Assembly (NCBI RefSeq): GCF_044792555.1
Contig: NZ_CP126238.1
Span: forward strand, 1,054,001-1,118,000
Origin: Alicycliphilus denitrificans_A
GTDB taxonomy: Bacteria > Pseudomonadota > Gammaproteobacteria > Burkholderiales > Burkholderiaceae_C
Reading direction: 5' to 3'
Length of the DNA stretch: 64,000 nt
Of this stretch, positions 18,109 to 26,160 are shown one piece after another. Each line of letters begins with the position of its first letter. Position 1 is the stretch's first letter. The notes beneath the pieces were generated by a model, which was given only the letters and a program-made list of their open reading frames with translations, was not told the DNA's origin and searched no databases. The translations under genes and the position numbers were made by a program.

Positions 18109-18591
18109 TCAGGAAGGTGCCGTGGTGGGTGCGAGAAAGCTGTTTTGCCGCCAGGCCTCGAACACCGTTACGGCCACCGCGTTCGACAGGTTCAGGCTGC
18201 GCTGGCCGGCCCGCATGGGCAGGCGCAGGCGCTGTGCGGGGGCAAAGGTCGCGCGCAGCTCGGGGGGCAGGCCGCGTGATTCGGGACCGAACACCAGCCA
18301 GTCGCCGGGCAGAAAGCCCGTGTCGTATACCGAGCGCGTGCCATGCGTGGTGAGGGCGAACATGCGCGCCGGGTCGGGCTGCATCTCACGCAAGAGGGCC
18401 GTCCAGTCGCCGTGGCGATGCACCTCGGCGTACTCGTGATAGTCCAGGCCCGCGCGGCGCATGAGCCGGTCTTCCATCGAGAACCCCAGTGGTTCCACCA
18501 GGTGCAGTGTGCAGCCGGTGTTGGCCGCCAGCCGGATCACGTTGCCGGTATTGGGGGGGATTTCGGGCTCTACCAGGACGATGTGAAACAT
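18109..18591 (-). CDS. trmL: tRNA (cytidine(34)-2'-O)-methyltransferase TrmL
   Basis: A 160-residue SPOUT-fold methyltransferase that modifies the wobble base of certain tRNA-Leu species. Conserved parts: IPPNTGNVIRLAANTGCTLHLVEPLGF at the N-terminus, LVFGPESRGLP (motif 2) and RSLNLSNAVAVTVFEAWRQ (motif 3, the knot). Length is the family norm. It ends four bases from the convergent LysR gene. comF lies upstream on the same strand. Confidence 0.95.
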   Translation of the reverse strand: MFHIVLVEPEIPPNTGNVIRLAANTGCTLHLVEPLGFSMEDRLMRRAGLDYHEYAEVHRHGDWTALLREMQPDPARMFALTTHGTRSVYDTGFLPGDWLVFGPESRGLPPELRATFAPAQRLRLPMRAGQRSLNLSNAVAVTVFEAWRQNSFLAPTTAPS

Positions 18592-18646
18592 GGCGCTATT
18601 GTCAACCGGGACGGCGCTGTGCTCTGGCTCCCATCGCGGCGCTTCG

Positions 18647-19375
18647 TCACGATGTGCGCGCCAGCACCATGGCCGTGATGTGCTTTGCGCCCGCCTCGCG
18701 CAAGGGGGCGGCGGCGGCGTGCAGCGTGGCGCCGGTGGTCATTACGTCATCCACCAGCAGCACGCGCCGGCCCATCACCTGCGCCGCCTGAAGCGGATCA
18801 AGCGCAAAGGCGCCGCGCAGGTTGTGCAGGCGCTCGGCGCGCGTGAGGTGGCTCTGTGCCTCGGAGTCGCGCGTGCGCAGCAGCAGTTGCGCCTGCACGC
18901 GCGTGCTACCCAGCTGGCGCGCGAGCAACAGGGCCTGGTTGTAGCCGCGCTGCCGTAGCCGTGCGGGCGCCAGCGGCACGGGCAGCACCAGGTCGGCCTG
19001 GGCCAGCGCAGTCGGCGCGCCCGGCATCTGGTGCATGAGCGCTGCGAGCGCGGCTGCCCAGCCTGGATCGCCCTGGAACTTGAATTGCGCCAGCAGATGC
19101 GCCCAGGGATAGGCGTAGTTCACCGCGGCCAGGCAGGCGTCCAGCGGTGGCGGGTGCCGCAGGCATTGACCGCATTGCGCCACCCCGTCCGGCACGGTGC
19201 AGGCGCATGTCGCGCAGCGTGCAAGTTGCGGCGCAAACCGCGCGCGGCACGCGTTGCACACGCGCCGCGTGGGCCAAGAGTGGCAGACGGCGCACTGGCT
19301 GGGCAGCCGGTTTGCCAAGGCGCTCAAGGCCCGCAGGCCCTGGCGCCATATCCCTGCAGGGTGCGCGTCAAGCAT
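18647..19375 (-). CDS. ComF-family amidophosphoribosyltransferase-like protein
   Basis: A 242-residue protein with an N-terminal zinc-finger part (CAVCHSW, CNACRARF, CATCACTVPDG, CGQC, about residues 28-78) and a C-terminal phosphoribosyltransferase fold with VLLVDDVMTTGAT as the PRPP loop (about 210-222). ComF relatives take part in DNA uptake. The gene is divergent from the bioC-like gene with a 61-base gap, an arrangement I have seen often in this family. The start at 19375 avoids an N-terminal extension that would overlap the divergent gene. Confidence 0.9.
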   Translation of the reverse strand: MLDAHPAGIWRQGLRALSALANRLPSQCAVCHSWPTRRVCNACRARFAPQLARCATCACTVPDGVAQCGQCLRHPPPLDACLAAVNYAYPWAHLLAQFKFQGDPGWAAALAALMHQMPGAPTALAQADLVLPVPLAPARLRQRGYNQALLLARQLGSTRVQAQLLLRTRDSEAQSHLTRAERLHNLRGAFALDPLQAAQVMGRRVLLVDDVMTTGATLHAAAAPLREAGAKHITAMVLARTS

Positions 19376-19436
19376 GGGCTCAATATACTCGCCGCCTTCT
19401 ATTGCCGCCATTCTTCGCCGCCATTTGCGGCTCGCC

Positions 19437-20345
19437 ATGTCCGCACAACTGCCTCCCACCATTGACCCGGTTGCCGCCGCACGCTGGCATGCGCGGCTGA
19501 GCGATGACTCGCCCTGGCTGCACGAGGAGGTGGCGCGGCGCATGCAGGAACGCTTGCAGTGGATCGTCAACGCGCCCGCGTCCTGGTGCGACTGGGATCC
19601 GCTGCGCGGTGGTGTGCAGGGCCATGCACTGGTGAGGGAGCGCTTTGCGCAGGCCGTGTGTCAGGTTGCGGAAACTTCTTCACCCCTTGGGGAAGTGGCT
19701 GCGCGTGCGCGTTTTGCCCAGCCCTGGTGGAGCCCGGCGCGCTGGTCCGCGGCCGCGCCGCGCTTTGGCCTGCCGCAGGCGGGCAGCCAGCAGATGCTGT
19801 GGGCCAACATGGCGCTGCACATGGCGGCCGACCCGCAGGCGCTGATTGCCCAGTGGCACCGGGCGCTGGCGGTGGACGGCTACCTGATGTTCTCCTGTCT
19901 GGGGCCGGACACGCTGCGCGAGCTGCGTGACCTGTATGCCGAGTTGGGCTGGCCCGCGCCCGGCCACGCCCTGACCGACATGCACGACTGGGGCGACATG
20001 CTGGTGCAGGCAGGTTTTGCCGAGCCCATCATGGACATGGAGCGCATCACACTGACCTTTGCCACGCCCCAGCGCCTGCTGCAGGAGCTCCGCGGCCTGG
20101 GGCGCAATCTGCACCCGCAGCGTTTTGCTGCGTTGCGCGGACGCAACTGGCGCGCGCGGCTGGAGCAAATGCTGGCCCAGCGCCTGGCCGATCCGCGCCA
20201 CGAAGGCCAGCTGGTCCTGACCTTCGAAATCGTCTACGGCCATGCCTTCAAACCCGCGCCGCGCGTACGCGTCGAGGGCAGCAGCGCCGTGTCGCTGCAG
20301 GACATGCGCGCCATGCTGCATGCGGGCCGTACAACAGGACGTTGA
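19437..20345 (+). CDS. BioC-like methyltransferase-domain protein with degenerate SAM site
   Basis: A 302-residue protein whose C-terminal two thirds match the malonyl-ACP methyltransferase (BioC) family: MLWANMALHM, LMFSCLGPDTLRELRDLY, HDWGDMLVQAGFAEPIMDME and NLHPQRF. The N-terminal part, where the DxGxGxG SAM-binding loop should be, has no such motif (WDWDPLRGG stands at that place). So the enzyme may have lost SAM binding or bind it in another way. If active, it would start biotin synthesis. No other bio gene is in the window. Confidence 0.7.
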   Translation: MSAQLPPTIDPVAAARWHARLSDDSPWLHEEVARRMQERLQWIVNAPASWCDWDPLRGGVQGHALVRERFAQAVCQVAETSSPLGEVAARARFAQPWWSPARWSAAAPRFGLPQAGSQQMLWANMALHMAADPQALIAQWHRALAVDGYLMFSCLGPDTLRELRDLYAELGWPAPGHALTDMHDWGDMLVQAGFAEPIMDMERITLTFATPQRLLQELRGLGRNLHPQRFAALRGRNWRARLEQMLAQRLADPRHEGQLVLTFEIVYGHAFKPAPRVRVEGSSAVSLQDMRAMLHAGRTTGR

Positions 20346-20777
20346 GCGAGTAATAGCGTGGTTTACGCTGTCAATGATTCTCGTCAAGGCACGCTAGAAT
20401 AATTTTCGATCACGTAATCGGAACTCTCTTGGCGTGGTGAAACCTGGCAACTGCCAGGCCTTGCTTGTCGCATCCTCCGGGGTCCTGGGGCGCCATGGCG
20501 GCCTTAGTTCTCCTTATGTGCGGTACTTCCTGATGTTCTTTTCCTGGGACTAACGCGTATTGCCGTCGGTTTCAGGGCTGGGCATGCTGAAAGCGATCGA
20601 GAGAGCCTGTGCGGGGCGCGCACCGGGCCGGGTCACGGAGACAACAGGCTGCCAGGAGAGCGGTCTGGACTGATTCAAGAAGCGACAGCCATGCTGCCGC
20701 AAGACTTTGCGCACCGCCGGTTAGCGGGTGGGGCCGCAAGGGATTGGTCAACTGGAGCTGAGACACAAGAGAGAACC
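20346..20777 (+). other. Long leader of the cytochrome oxidase operon
   Basis: 432 bases without a gene before coxB. It holds a perfect 7-base hairpin (CCTGGCA at 20443-20449 and TGCCAGG at 20452-20458) and a TAGAAT that could be a -10 box near 20394. I see no gene with coding character here. An ATG at 20691 in frame with coxB would only add a non-signal extension. Confidence 0.5.
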
Positions 20778-21941
20778 ATGACAAGCATTTCCAACAAGCT
20801 GGCTTCCCTGTTGCTGGTATCGCTCGCATCCCTGGGTACGGCCGCACATGCGGTACAGGATCTGCCCGGTGGGCCGGCGGTCAGGCAGCTCAACCTGCAC
20901 CCGCCCGTCACCCGGATCGCCGCGGCGCAGCATGACCTGCACTGGATGCTGCTGATCATCTGCACAGTCATCTTCGTTGGTGTGTTCGGCGTCATGTTCT
21001 ATTCCATCTGGCATCACCGCAAGTCGCGTGGTGCCAAGGCGGCGCATTTTCATGAATCAACGGCCATCGAAGTCACCTGGACGGTGATCCCATTCCTGAT
21101 CGTGATCGCCATGGCCGCGCCTGCCACCAAGGTCATCGTCGCGCAAAAGGACACGAGCAACGCCGAACTCACCATCAAGGTCACGGGTTACCAATGGAAG
21201 TGGGGCTACGACTACCTCACCGGAGAAGGGGAGGGCATAGGCTTTCTCTCCACGCTTGACTCATCGCAGCGCGCGCTCTCCAGCGCCGGCACGCCACAGG
21301 GCGACGACTATCTGCTGAAAGTGGACAACCCGCTGGTCGTTCCGGTGAACAAGAAGGTGCGCATCATCACCACCGCCAATGATGTGATCCATTCATGGAT
21401 GGTGCCGTCTTTCGGCGTCAAGCAGGACGCCATACCGGGCTTTGTGCGCGACACCTGGTTTCGCGCCGAGAAGCCGGGCGACTACTACGGGCAGTGCGTG
21501 GAGCTGTGCGGTAAGGAGCATGCCTACATGCCCATCCACGTGAGGGTGCTGCCCCAGGCCGAGTACGCGGCCTGGGTCGATGCCGAGCAGAAGAAGGCTG
21601 CCGCCAAGCGTGACGACCCGAACAAGGTCTGGACCCTGGAGGCGCTGCTGCCACGCGGTGATAAGGTCTATGCAGCCCATTGCGCGGCCTGCCACCAGGC
21701 CAATGGCAAGGGGGCGGGGCCGATCAAGCCGCTCGATGGCTCGGCCATCGTCAAGGACGCTGATCATGCACGGCAGATCCAGGTGGTTCTCAAGGGCGCG
21801 GCCAATGGCGCCATGCCCTCCTGGGCAGCCCTGAGCGATACCGATCTGGCGGCCGTGGTTACCTATACCAAGAATGCCTGGTCGAACAAGACCGGTCAGC
21901 TGGTGCAGCCGGCGGAAATCGTGGCCCAGCGCGGCAAGTGA
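20778..21941 (+). CDS. coxB: Cytochrome c oxidase subunit II with C-terminal cytochrome c domain
   Basis: A 387-residue subunit. A signal peptide (residues 1-25) is followed by two membrane helices (about 55-80 and 98-118). The CuA domain has the ligands H in DVIHSWMVP, and CVELCGKEHAYMPIH (two Cys, His, Met). A cytochrome c domain is fused at the end with the haem site CAACH and a Met in GAMPSW. This is the caa3-like arrangement common in Burkholderiales aa3 oxidases. It opens the operon and is followed by coxA after 38 bases. Confidence 0.97.
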   Translation: MTSISNKLASLLLVSLASLGTAAHAVQDLPGGPAVRQLNLHPPVTRIAAAQHDLHWMLLIICTVIFVGVFGVMFYSIWHHRKSRGAKAAHFHESTAIEVTWTVIPFLIVIAMAAPATKVIVAQKDTSNAELTIKVTGYQWKWGYDYLTGEGEGIGFLSTLDSSQRALSSAGTPQGDDYLLKVDNPLVVPVNKKVRIITTANDVIHSWMVPSFGVKQDAIPGFVRDTWFRAEKPGDYYGQCVELCGKEHAYMPIHVRVLPQAEYAAWVDAEQKKAAAKRDDPNKVWTLEALLPRGDKVYAAHCAACHQANGKGAGPIKPLDGSAIVKDADHARQIQVVLKGAANGAMPSWAALSDTDLAAVVTYTKNAWSNKTGQLVQPAEIVAQRGK

Positions 21942-21979
21942 AACCCCAAGGCCCAACGCAACGTATTGAGGATTCGACC

Positions 21980-23599
21980 ATGAGCGCAGTTCTGGACAAC
22001 CATGGGCATGCCGCCGGCCACGATGCTCACCACCAGCCCACGGGCTGGAGGCGTTGGGTGTTCGCCACCAACCACAAGGACATCGGCACCCTGTACCTGC
22101 TGTTTTCCTTCACCATGCTGATGGTGGGCGGCCTGCTGGCGATGCTGATCCGTGCCGAGCTGTTCCAGCCCGGCCTGCAGATCGTGAACCCGGAGATGTT
22201 CAACCAGTTCACCACCATGCACGGCCTGATCATGGTGTTCGGCGCCATCATGCCGGCCTTTGTGGGCTTTGCGAACTGGATGATTCCGCTGCAGATCGGC
22301 GCCTCCGATATGGCGTTTGCGCGCATGAACAACCTGAGCTTCTGGCTCCTGGTGCCGGCGGGCATCATGTTGTCGGCATCGTTCTTCATGGCCGGCGGGG
22401 CGCCCGCCGGTGGCTGGACGCTGTATGCGCCGTTGTCGGCGCAGATGCCCAAGTCGCTGGACTTCGCCATCTTCTCTCTGCACATCATGGGTGCCTCGTC
22501 CATCATGGGCGCCATCAACATCATCGTCACCATCCTGAACATGCGCGCGCCGGGCATGACGCTGATGAAAATGCCAATCTTTTGCTGGGCCTGGCTGATC
22601 ACCGCCTATCTGCTGATCGCCGTGATGCCGGTGTTTGCCGGTGCCATCACCATGACGCTGACCGACCGCCACTTCGGCACCAGCTTCTTCAACCCGGCCG
22701 GTGGTGGCGACCCCGTCATGTACCAGCACATCTTCTGGTTCTTCGGCCACCCCGAGGTCTACATCATGATCCTGCCGGCCTTCGGCATGATCAGTCAGAT
22801 CGTGCCCACCTTTGCGCGCAAGAAGCTGTTTGGCTATACCTCCATGGTGTATGCGATTGCCGCCATCGCAACGCTGTCGATGATTGTCTGGGCGCACCAC
22901 ATGTTCACCACCGGCATGCCGGTCACGGGCCAGCTGTTCTTTATGTACGGCACCATGCTGATTGCCATTCCGACGGGTGTGAAGGTGTTCAACTGGGTTG
23001 CCACCATGTGGCGCGGTTCCATGTCCTTTGAAACCCCGATGTTGTGGGCCGTGGGCTTCATCTTCGTCTTCACCATTGGTGGCTTCACGGGCGTGATCCC
23101 GGCCGTGGTGCCGGTGGACACCCAGATCCAGGACACCTACTACATCATTGCCCATTTCCACTACGTGCTCGTGGCCGGCTCATTGTTTGCGATCTATGGC
23201 GCGTTCTACTACTGGTCGCCCAAGTGGAGTGGCGTCATGTACAACGAGACGCGCGGCAAGATTCATTTTTGGTGGTCGATGATTTCCTTCAACGTCACCT
23301 TTTTTCCCATGCACTTTTTGGGGCTGGCCGGCATGCCGCGGCGCTATGCCGACTACCCGATGCAGTTTGCCGACTTCAACATGATTGCATCGATCGGCGG
23401 CTTCTTCTTTGGCGCAGCCCAGGTGTATTTCTTCTTCGCCGTGGTGTTGCCGATGCTGCGGGGCAAGGGTGAAAAGGCGCCCCAACGGCCCTGGGAAGCC
23501 GCCGATGGCCTGGAATGGGAGGTCCCGTCGCCAGCGCCGTTCCACACGTTTGAGACTCCACCCAAGCTTGACGCCACGGCGACGCGGGTGGTGGGCTGA
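21980..23599 (+). CDS. coxA: Cytochrome c oxidase subunit I
   Basis: The catalytic subunit of the haem-copper oxidase, 539 residues with twelve membrane helices. It keeps the haem a and a3/CuB histidines (TTMHGLIMVF; FFGHPEVYI with the His-Tyr pair; WAHHMFTTG; FHYVLV) and the proton-channel residues (FMAGGAPAGGWTLYAPL region; ADYPMQFADFN). The start at 21980 gives the expected N-terminus with a His-rich stretch. Second gene of the cox operon. Confidence 0.98.
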   Translation: MSAVLDNHGHAAGHDAHHQPTGWRRWVFATNHKDIGTLYLLFSFTMLMVGGLLAMLIRAELFQPGLQIVNPEMFNQFTTMHGLIMVFGAIMPAFVGFANWMIPLQIGASDMAFARMNNLSFWLLVPAGIMLSASFFMAGGAPAGGWTLYAPLSAQMPKSLDFAIFSLHIMGASSIMGAINIIVTILNMRAPGMTLMKMPIFCWAWLITAYLLIAVMPVFAGAITMTLTDRHFGTSFFNPAGGGDPVMYQHIFWFFGHPEVYIMILPAFGMISQIVPTFARKKLFGYTSMVYAIAAIATLSMIVWAHHMFTTGMPVTGQLFFMYGTMLIAIPTGVKVFNWVATMWRGSMSFETPMLWAVGFIFVFTIGGFTGVIPAVVPVDTQIQDTYYIIAHFHYVLVAGSLFAIYGAFYYWSPKWSGVMYNETRGKIHFWWSMISFNVTFFPMHFLGLAGMPRRYADYPMQFADFNMIASIGGFFFGAAQVYFFFAVVLPMLRGKGEKAPQRPWEAADGLEWEVPSPAPFHTFETPPKLDATATRVVG

Positions 23600-23632
23600 G
23601 CGTGGACTTTTGACAGGAGTGACTGCAGCATC

Positions 23633-23749
23633 ATGACGACTAAAGAGCAACGCCGACGCAATGTTCGCCTGGGATTGAGGCTGGCATCCGTGGTGCTGGC
23701 CTTGTTTGTCGGTTTCATTGTTCAGCGGTATTTCCTGCTGACGCACTGA
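23633..23749 (+). CDS. Cytochrome oxidase small assembly protein (38 residues)
   Basis: A very short frame between coxA and ctaG: a basic N-terminus (MTTKEQRRRNVRLGLRLASV) and a single membrane helix ending in RYFLLTH. It is preceded by ACAGGAG. Tiny single-helix proteins of this kind stand at this place in Burkholderiales cox operons and are annotated as small assembly proteins. It is probably an inner-membrane helper of oxidase assembly. Confidence 0.8.
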   Translation: MTTKEQRRRNVRLGLRLASVVLALFVGFIVQRYFLLTH

Positions 23750-23917
23750 GAGGCTGAGAAAAAATTCCCCATGCCCGCTTTGCACGCCAAAACACCCTCA
23801 CTCATCGTTGCAAATACTCGCCATAGCCCGAGCTATGGCTGCGTTTTGCGCCTCGATTGGGTGCGTTTTGACGCGCCTCTCGGGTGCGGCCAATTTATTC
23901 TCAACCTCTGAGAGGAG
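23744..23917. repeat. Long imperfect palindrome (about 170 bases) inside the cox operon
   Basis: The DNA between the small assembly gene and ctaG reads as two ~80-base arms inverted about 23829, with the perfect centre CCATAGC-CCGA-GCTATGG. The outer ends match too: GAGAGGCTGAGAAAAAATT on the left and AATTTATTCTCAACCTCTGAG on the right. The arms differ by many substitutions, so the RNA would form a long imperfect stem. Looks like a non-coding repeat unit. Confidence 0.75.
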
Positions 23918-24544
23918 ATGGGCATGGCACGGCGCGGAGACAACCTCAGGATGCTTGGCAAACTGGTGGTCGTGACTGTCGGCATGTTCTCCTTCGGCTA
24001 TCTGCTGATTCCCGTTTACAAGGCGATTTGTGACGCCACGGGCGTCAACATCCTGTCGCTCACCGAGCGCCAGGTACCCGGTAACGGAGTGGCCGCAGAC
24101 GACGCTCGGGCGCTGGCGAAGAACACGCAGGTTGACACCAGCCGCACCATCATCGTCGAGTTTGATGCCAATGCCCGTGGTCCCTGGCAATTCAAGCCGG
24201 CGCGACGCAGCATGCAGGTGCATCCTGGTGAGATGGCAACGGTGCTGTACGAGTTTGAGAACGTACAGGACCGGCGCATGTCCGCCCAGGCCATCCCCAG
24301 CTATGCACCACGCCAGGCGGCGCCGCATTTCAACAAGCTCGAATGCTTTTGCTTCAGCCAGTACACCCTTGACCCCGGGGAAAAGAAGGAATGGCCCGTG
24401 GTGTTCGTGATTGATCCGCGCCTGCCCAAGGATGTGACGACGATCACGCTGTCCTATACCTTCTTTGAAGTGGGAGGCAAGATTCCTGCGGCGCCGCAAT
24501 CGACGGCGGGGGGTATGCAGGCGCAGAGGGCGGATTCGTCATGA
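23918..24544 (+). CDS. ctaG: Cytochrome c oxidase assembly protein CtaG/Cox11
   Basis: A 208-residue copper chaperone that delivers CuB to subunit I. One N-terminal membrane anchor (about residues 12-33) is followed by a periplasmic domain with FDANARGPWQFKP and the copper-binding ECFCFSQ motif (two Cys, about residue 146). The AGGAG at 23913-23917 lies directly before the ATG at 23918, so translation may in fact start at the ATG at 23924, two codons later, with normal spacing. It overlaps the next gene by four bases. Confidence 0.95.
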   Translation: MGMARRGDNLRMLGKLVVVTVGMFSFGYLLIPVYKAICDATGVNILSLTERQVPGNGVAADDARALAKNTQVDTSRTIIVEFDANARGPWQFKPARRSMQVHPGEMATVLYEFENVQDRRMSAQAIPSYAPRQAAPHFNKLECFCFSQYTLDPGEKKEWPVVFVIDPRLPKDVTTITLSYTFFEVGGKIPAAPQSTAGGMQAQRADSS

Positions 24545-24744
24545 CCGACCAGCCTGCACGCGCCAAGGCATCGCTATGGCGTACCGTGCGGGCCGTTGCC
24601 TGGGCCATGCTGGGTGTGCGCAATGGTGACGAATACCGCAAGGATCAGGAATCGCTGCGGCCACTGCAGGTCGTGGGCATAGGGCTGGTGGCGCTTTTTC
24701 TTATCGTGCTGCTGCTCATGGGCGTGGTGAGCTGGGTGGTTTGA
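24541..24744 (+). CDS. DUF2970 membrane protein
   Basis: A 67-residue protein with a short cytoplasmic part (SLWRTVRAVAWAMLGVRNGDEYRKD) and a single C-terminal helix. This is DUF2970, found next to ctaG in betaproteobacterial cox operons; its role is unknown. The ATGA overlap with ctaG means coupled translation. Confidence 0.9.
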   Translation: MTDQPARAKASLWRTVRAVAWAMLGVRNGDEYRKDQESLRPLQVVGIGLVALFLIVLLLMGVVSWVV

Positions 24745-24793
24745 ATCACCTGACTCAACCAAAGATGCATCAACAGGAGACCGAGGAGTTGAC

Positions 24794-25678
24794 ATGAGTA
24801 CACCGACCCCAGGCGCAACACAGCCGTACTACTATGTCCCCGCACCTTCGCGCCACCCCGTGATGGTGGCGGCAGGGCTGTTTTTCGTGATCCTTGGCGC
24901 CAGTCAATGGATCAACGGCCAGCATTGGGGCCAGTATGCCTTCTGGTTTGGCATTGTCTGGTGGCTGATCGTGCTGTTCCAGTGGTTCCGCGACGCCGCC
25001 CAGGAGAGCGAATCGGGCCTGTATGGACGCAAGGTCGATATCTCCTACCGCTGGAGCATGAGCTGGTTCATCTTTTCGGAAGTGATGTTCTTCGGCGCCT
25101 TTTTCACGGCGCTGTGGTGGGCGCGCGCGCATTCCGTACCGGCCTTGGGTAGCTTGGACAACGCCTTGCTGTGGCCCGACTTCAAGGCCGCCTGGCCCAG
25201 CGTGGTAGCAGGTGCCACGGGCTCTCCGGCCAATGTGGTCGAGCCCTTCCAGACGGTGGGGCCGTTCTGGCTGCCCACCATCAATACGGCCCTGCTGCTC
25301 AGCTCGGGCGTGACGCTGACCATCGCCCACCACGCGTTGCGCGCGGATCAGCGCGGCAAGGCCATTGGCTTCATGTGGATCACCGTGCTGCTGGGGCTTA
25401 GCTTTTTGTGCGTCCAGGGCTATGAATACTTTCACCTCTATACCGACCTGAACCTCAAGCTCAACTCGGGTGTGTACGGTTCGACCTTCTTCATGCTCAC
25501 TGGTTTTCACGGCTTTCACGTGTTTTTGGGCATGCTGATGCTGTTGTTCATCACCTTGCGCCTGCAAAACGGGCACTTCACGGCCGAGCGGCATTTCGGC
25601 TTTGAGGGTGCGAGTTGGTACTGGCATTTCGTGGATGTGGTTTGGCTCGGCCTGTATGTTCTGGTGTACTGGATGTGA
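24794..25678 (+). CDS. coxC: Cytochrome c oxidase subunit III
   Basis: A 294-residue subunit with seven membrane helices, WFIFSEVMFFGAFFTALWWAR and the closing FEGASWYWHFVDVVWLGLYVLVYW of the family, with the conserved Glu in both. It is preceded by AGGAG. In many relatives the operon continues with a small twin-helix protein, SURF1, SCO and haem A synthesis genes. Here it stops and accessory DNA begins, so those genes must be elsewhere. Confidence 0.97.
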   Translation: MSTPTPGATQPYYYVPAPSRHPVMVAAGLFFVILGASQWINGQHWGQYAFWFGIVWWLIVLFQWFRDAAQESESGLYGRKVDISYRWSMSWFIFSEVMFFGAFFTALWWARAHSVPALGSLDNALLWPDFKAAWPSVVAGATGSPANVVEPFQTVGPFWLPTINTALLLSSGVTLTIAHHALRADQRGKAIGFMWITVLLGLSFLCVQGYEYFHLYTDLNLKLNSGVYGSTFFMLTGFHGFHVFLGMLMLLFITLRLQNGHFTAERHFGFEGASWYWHFVDVVWLGLYVLVYWM

Positions 25679-26160
25679 TGTGAAGAGCTGCAAACGACTT
25701 TCGGGGCAGTCGGGGGATTGCATATGCATCCAGGATCCCCTGACTGCGTATATGCCGCAGGCGCTCCTCGCCTGCTGCCCCGCACCAAAGGCATGAGGCA
25801 GGGCAGTTGGAGTGCCAGGCAAATGGCGCCTGCCGTACCGTTGGGCGTGCGGGTAAACACCGTGCACCACTGGGCCTGATCGTGGGAGCCTCCCATCATG
25901 GCCGGACTGGTGATAAACACCCTTGAAATTCCGCGCATCTCTATTATGCTGTGATTGTTGTTCGCTGTATTATTTTGTATACAAGAGATTGGTGGGAAAT
26001 GATGCGGCGGCCGTGAGGAATGCAGGCTGGATCCATGTGGAAATGGATTTTGATATTTCCCGTGGCTTATTTTGATTTTTCTGAGTTGTAGAAAGTGTTT
26101 TGTACTGGTTTTGTGGTTTTCATATTTTGCTGTTGATGATTGGTTTTTGAGGGGGGGTTA
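25679..26160. other. 482 bases without a recognisable gene; left edge of the accessory region
   Basis: The first part (to about 25935) has host-like base composition. After that the DNA becomes AT-rich and stays so through the following gene. A minus-strand frame covers 25516-25938 but half of it lies inside coxC and no family is visible. No integrase, direct repeat or tRNA is seen. GGGGGGG at 26151-26157 is the ribosome site of the next gene. Confidence 0.5.

Noticed and set aside
25516..25938. Minus-strand frame of 140 residues after coxC
   Set aside because: Half of it lies inside coxC, no ribosome site or domain is visible.
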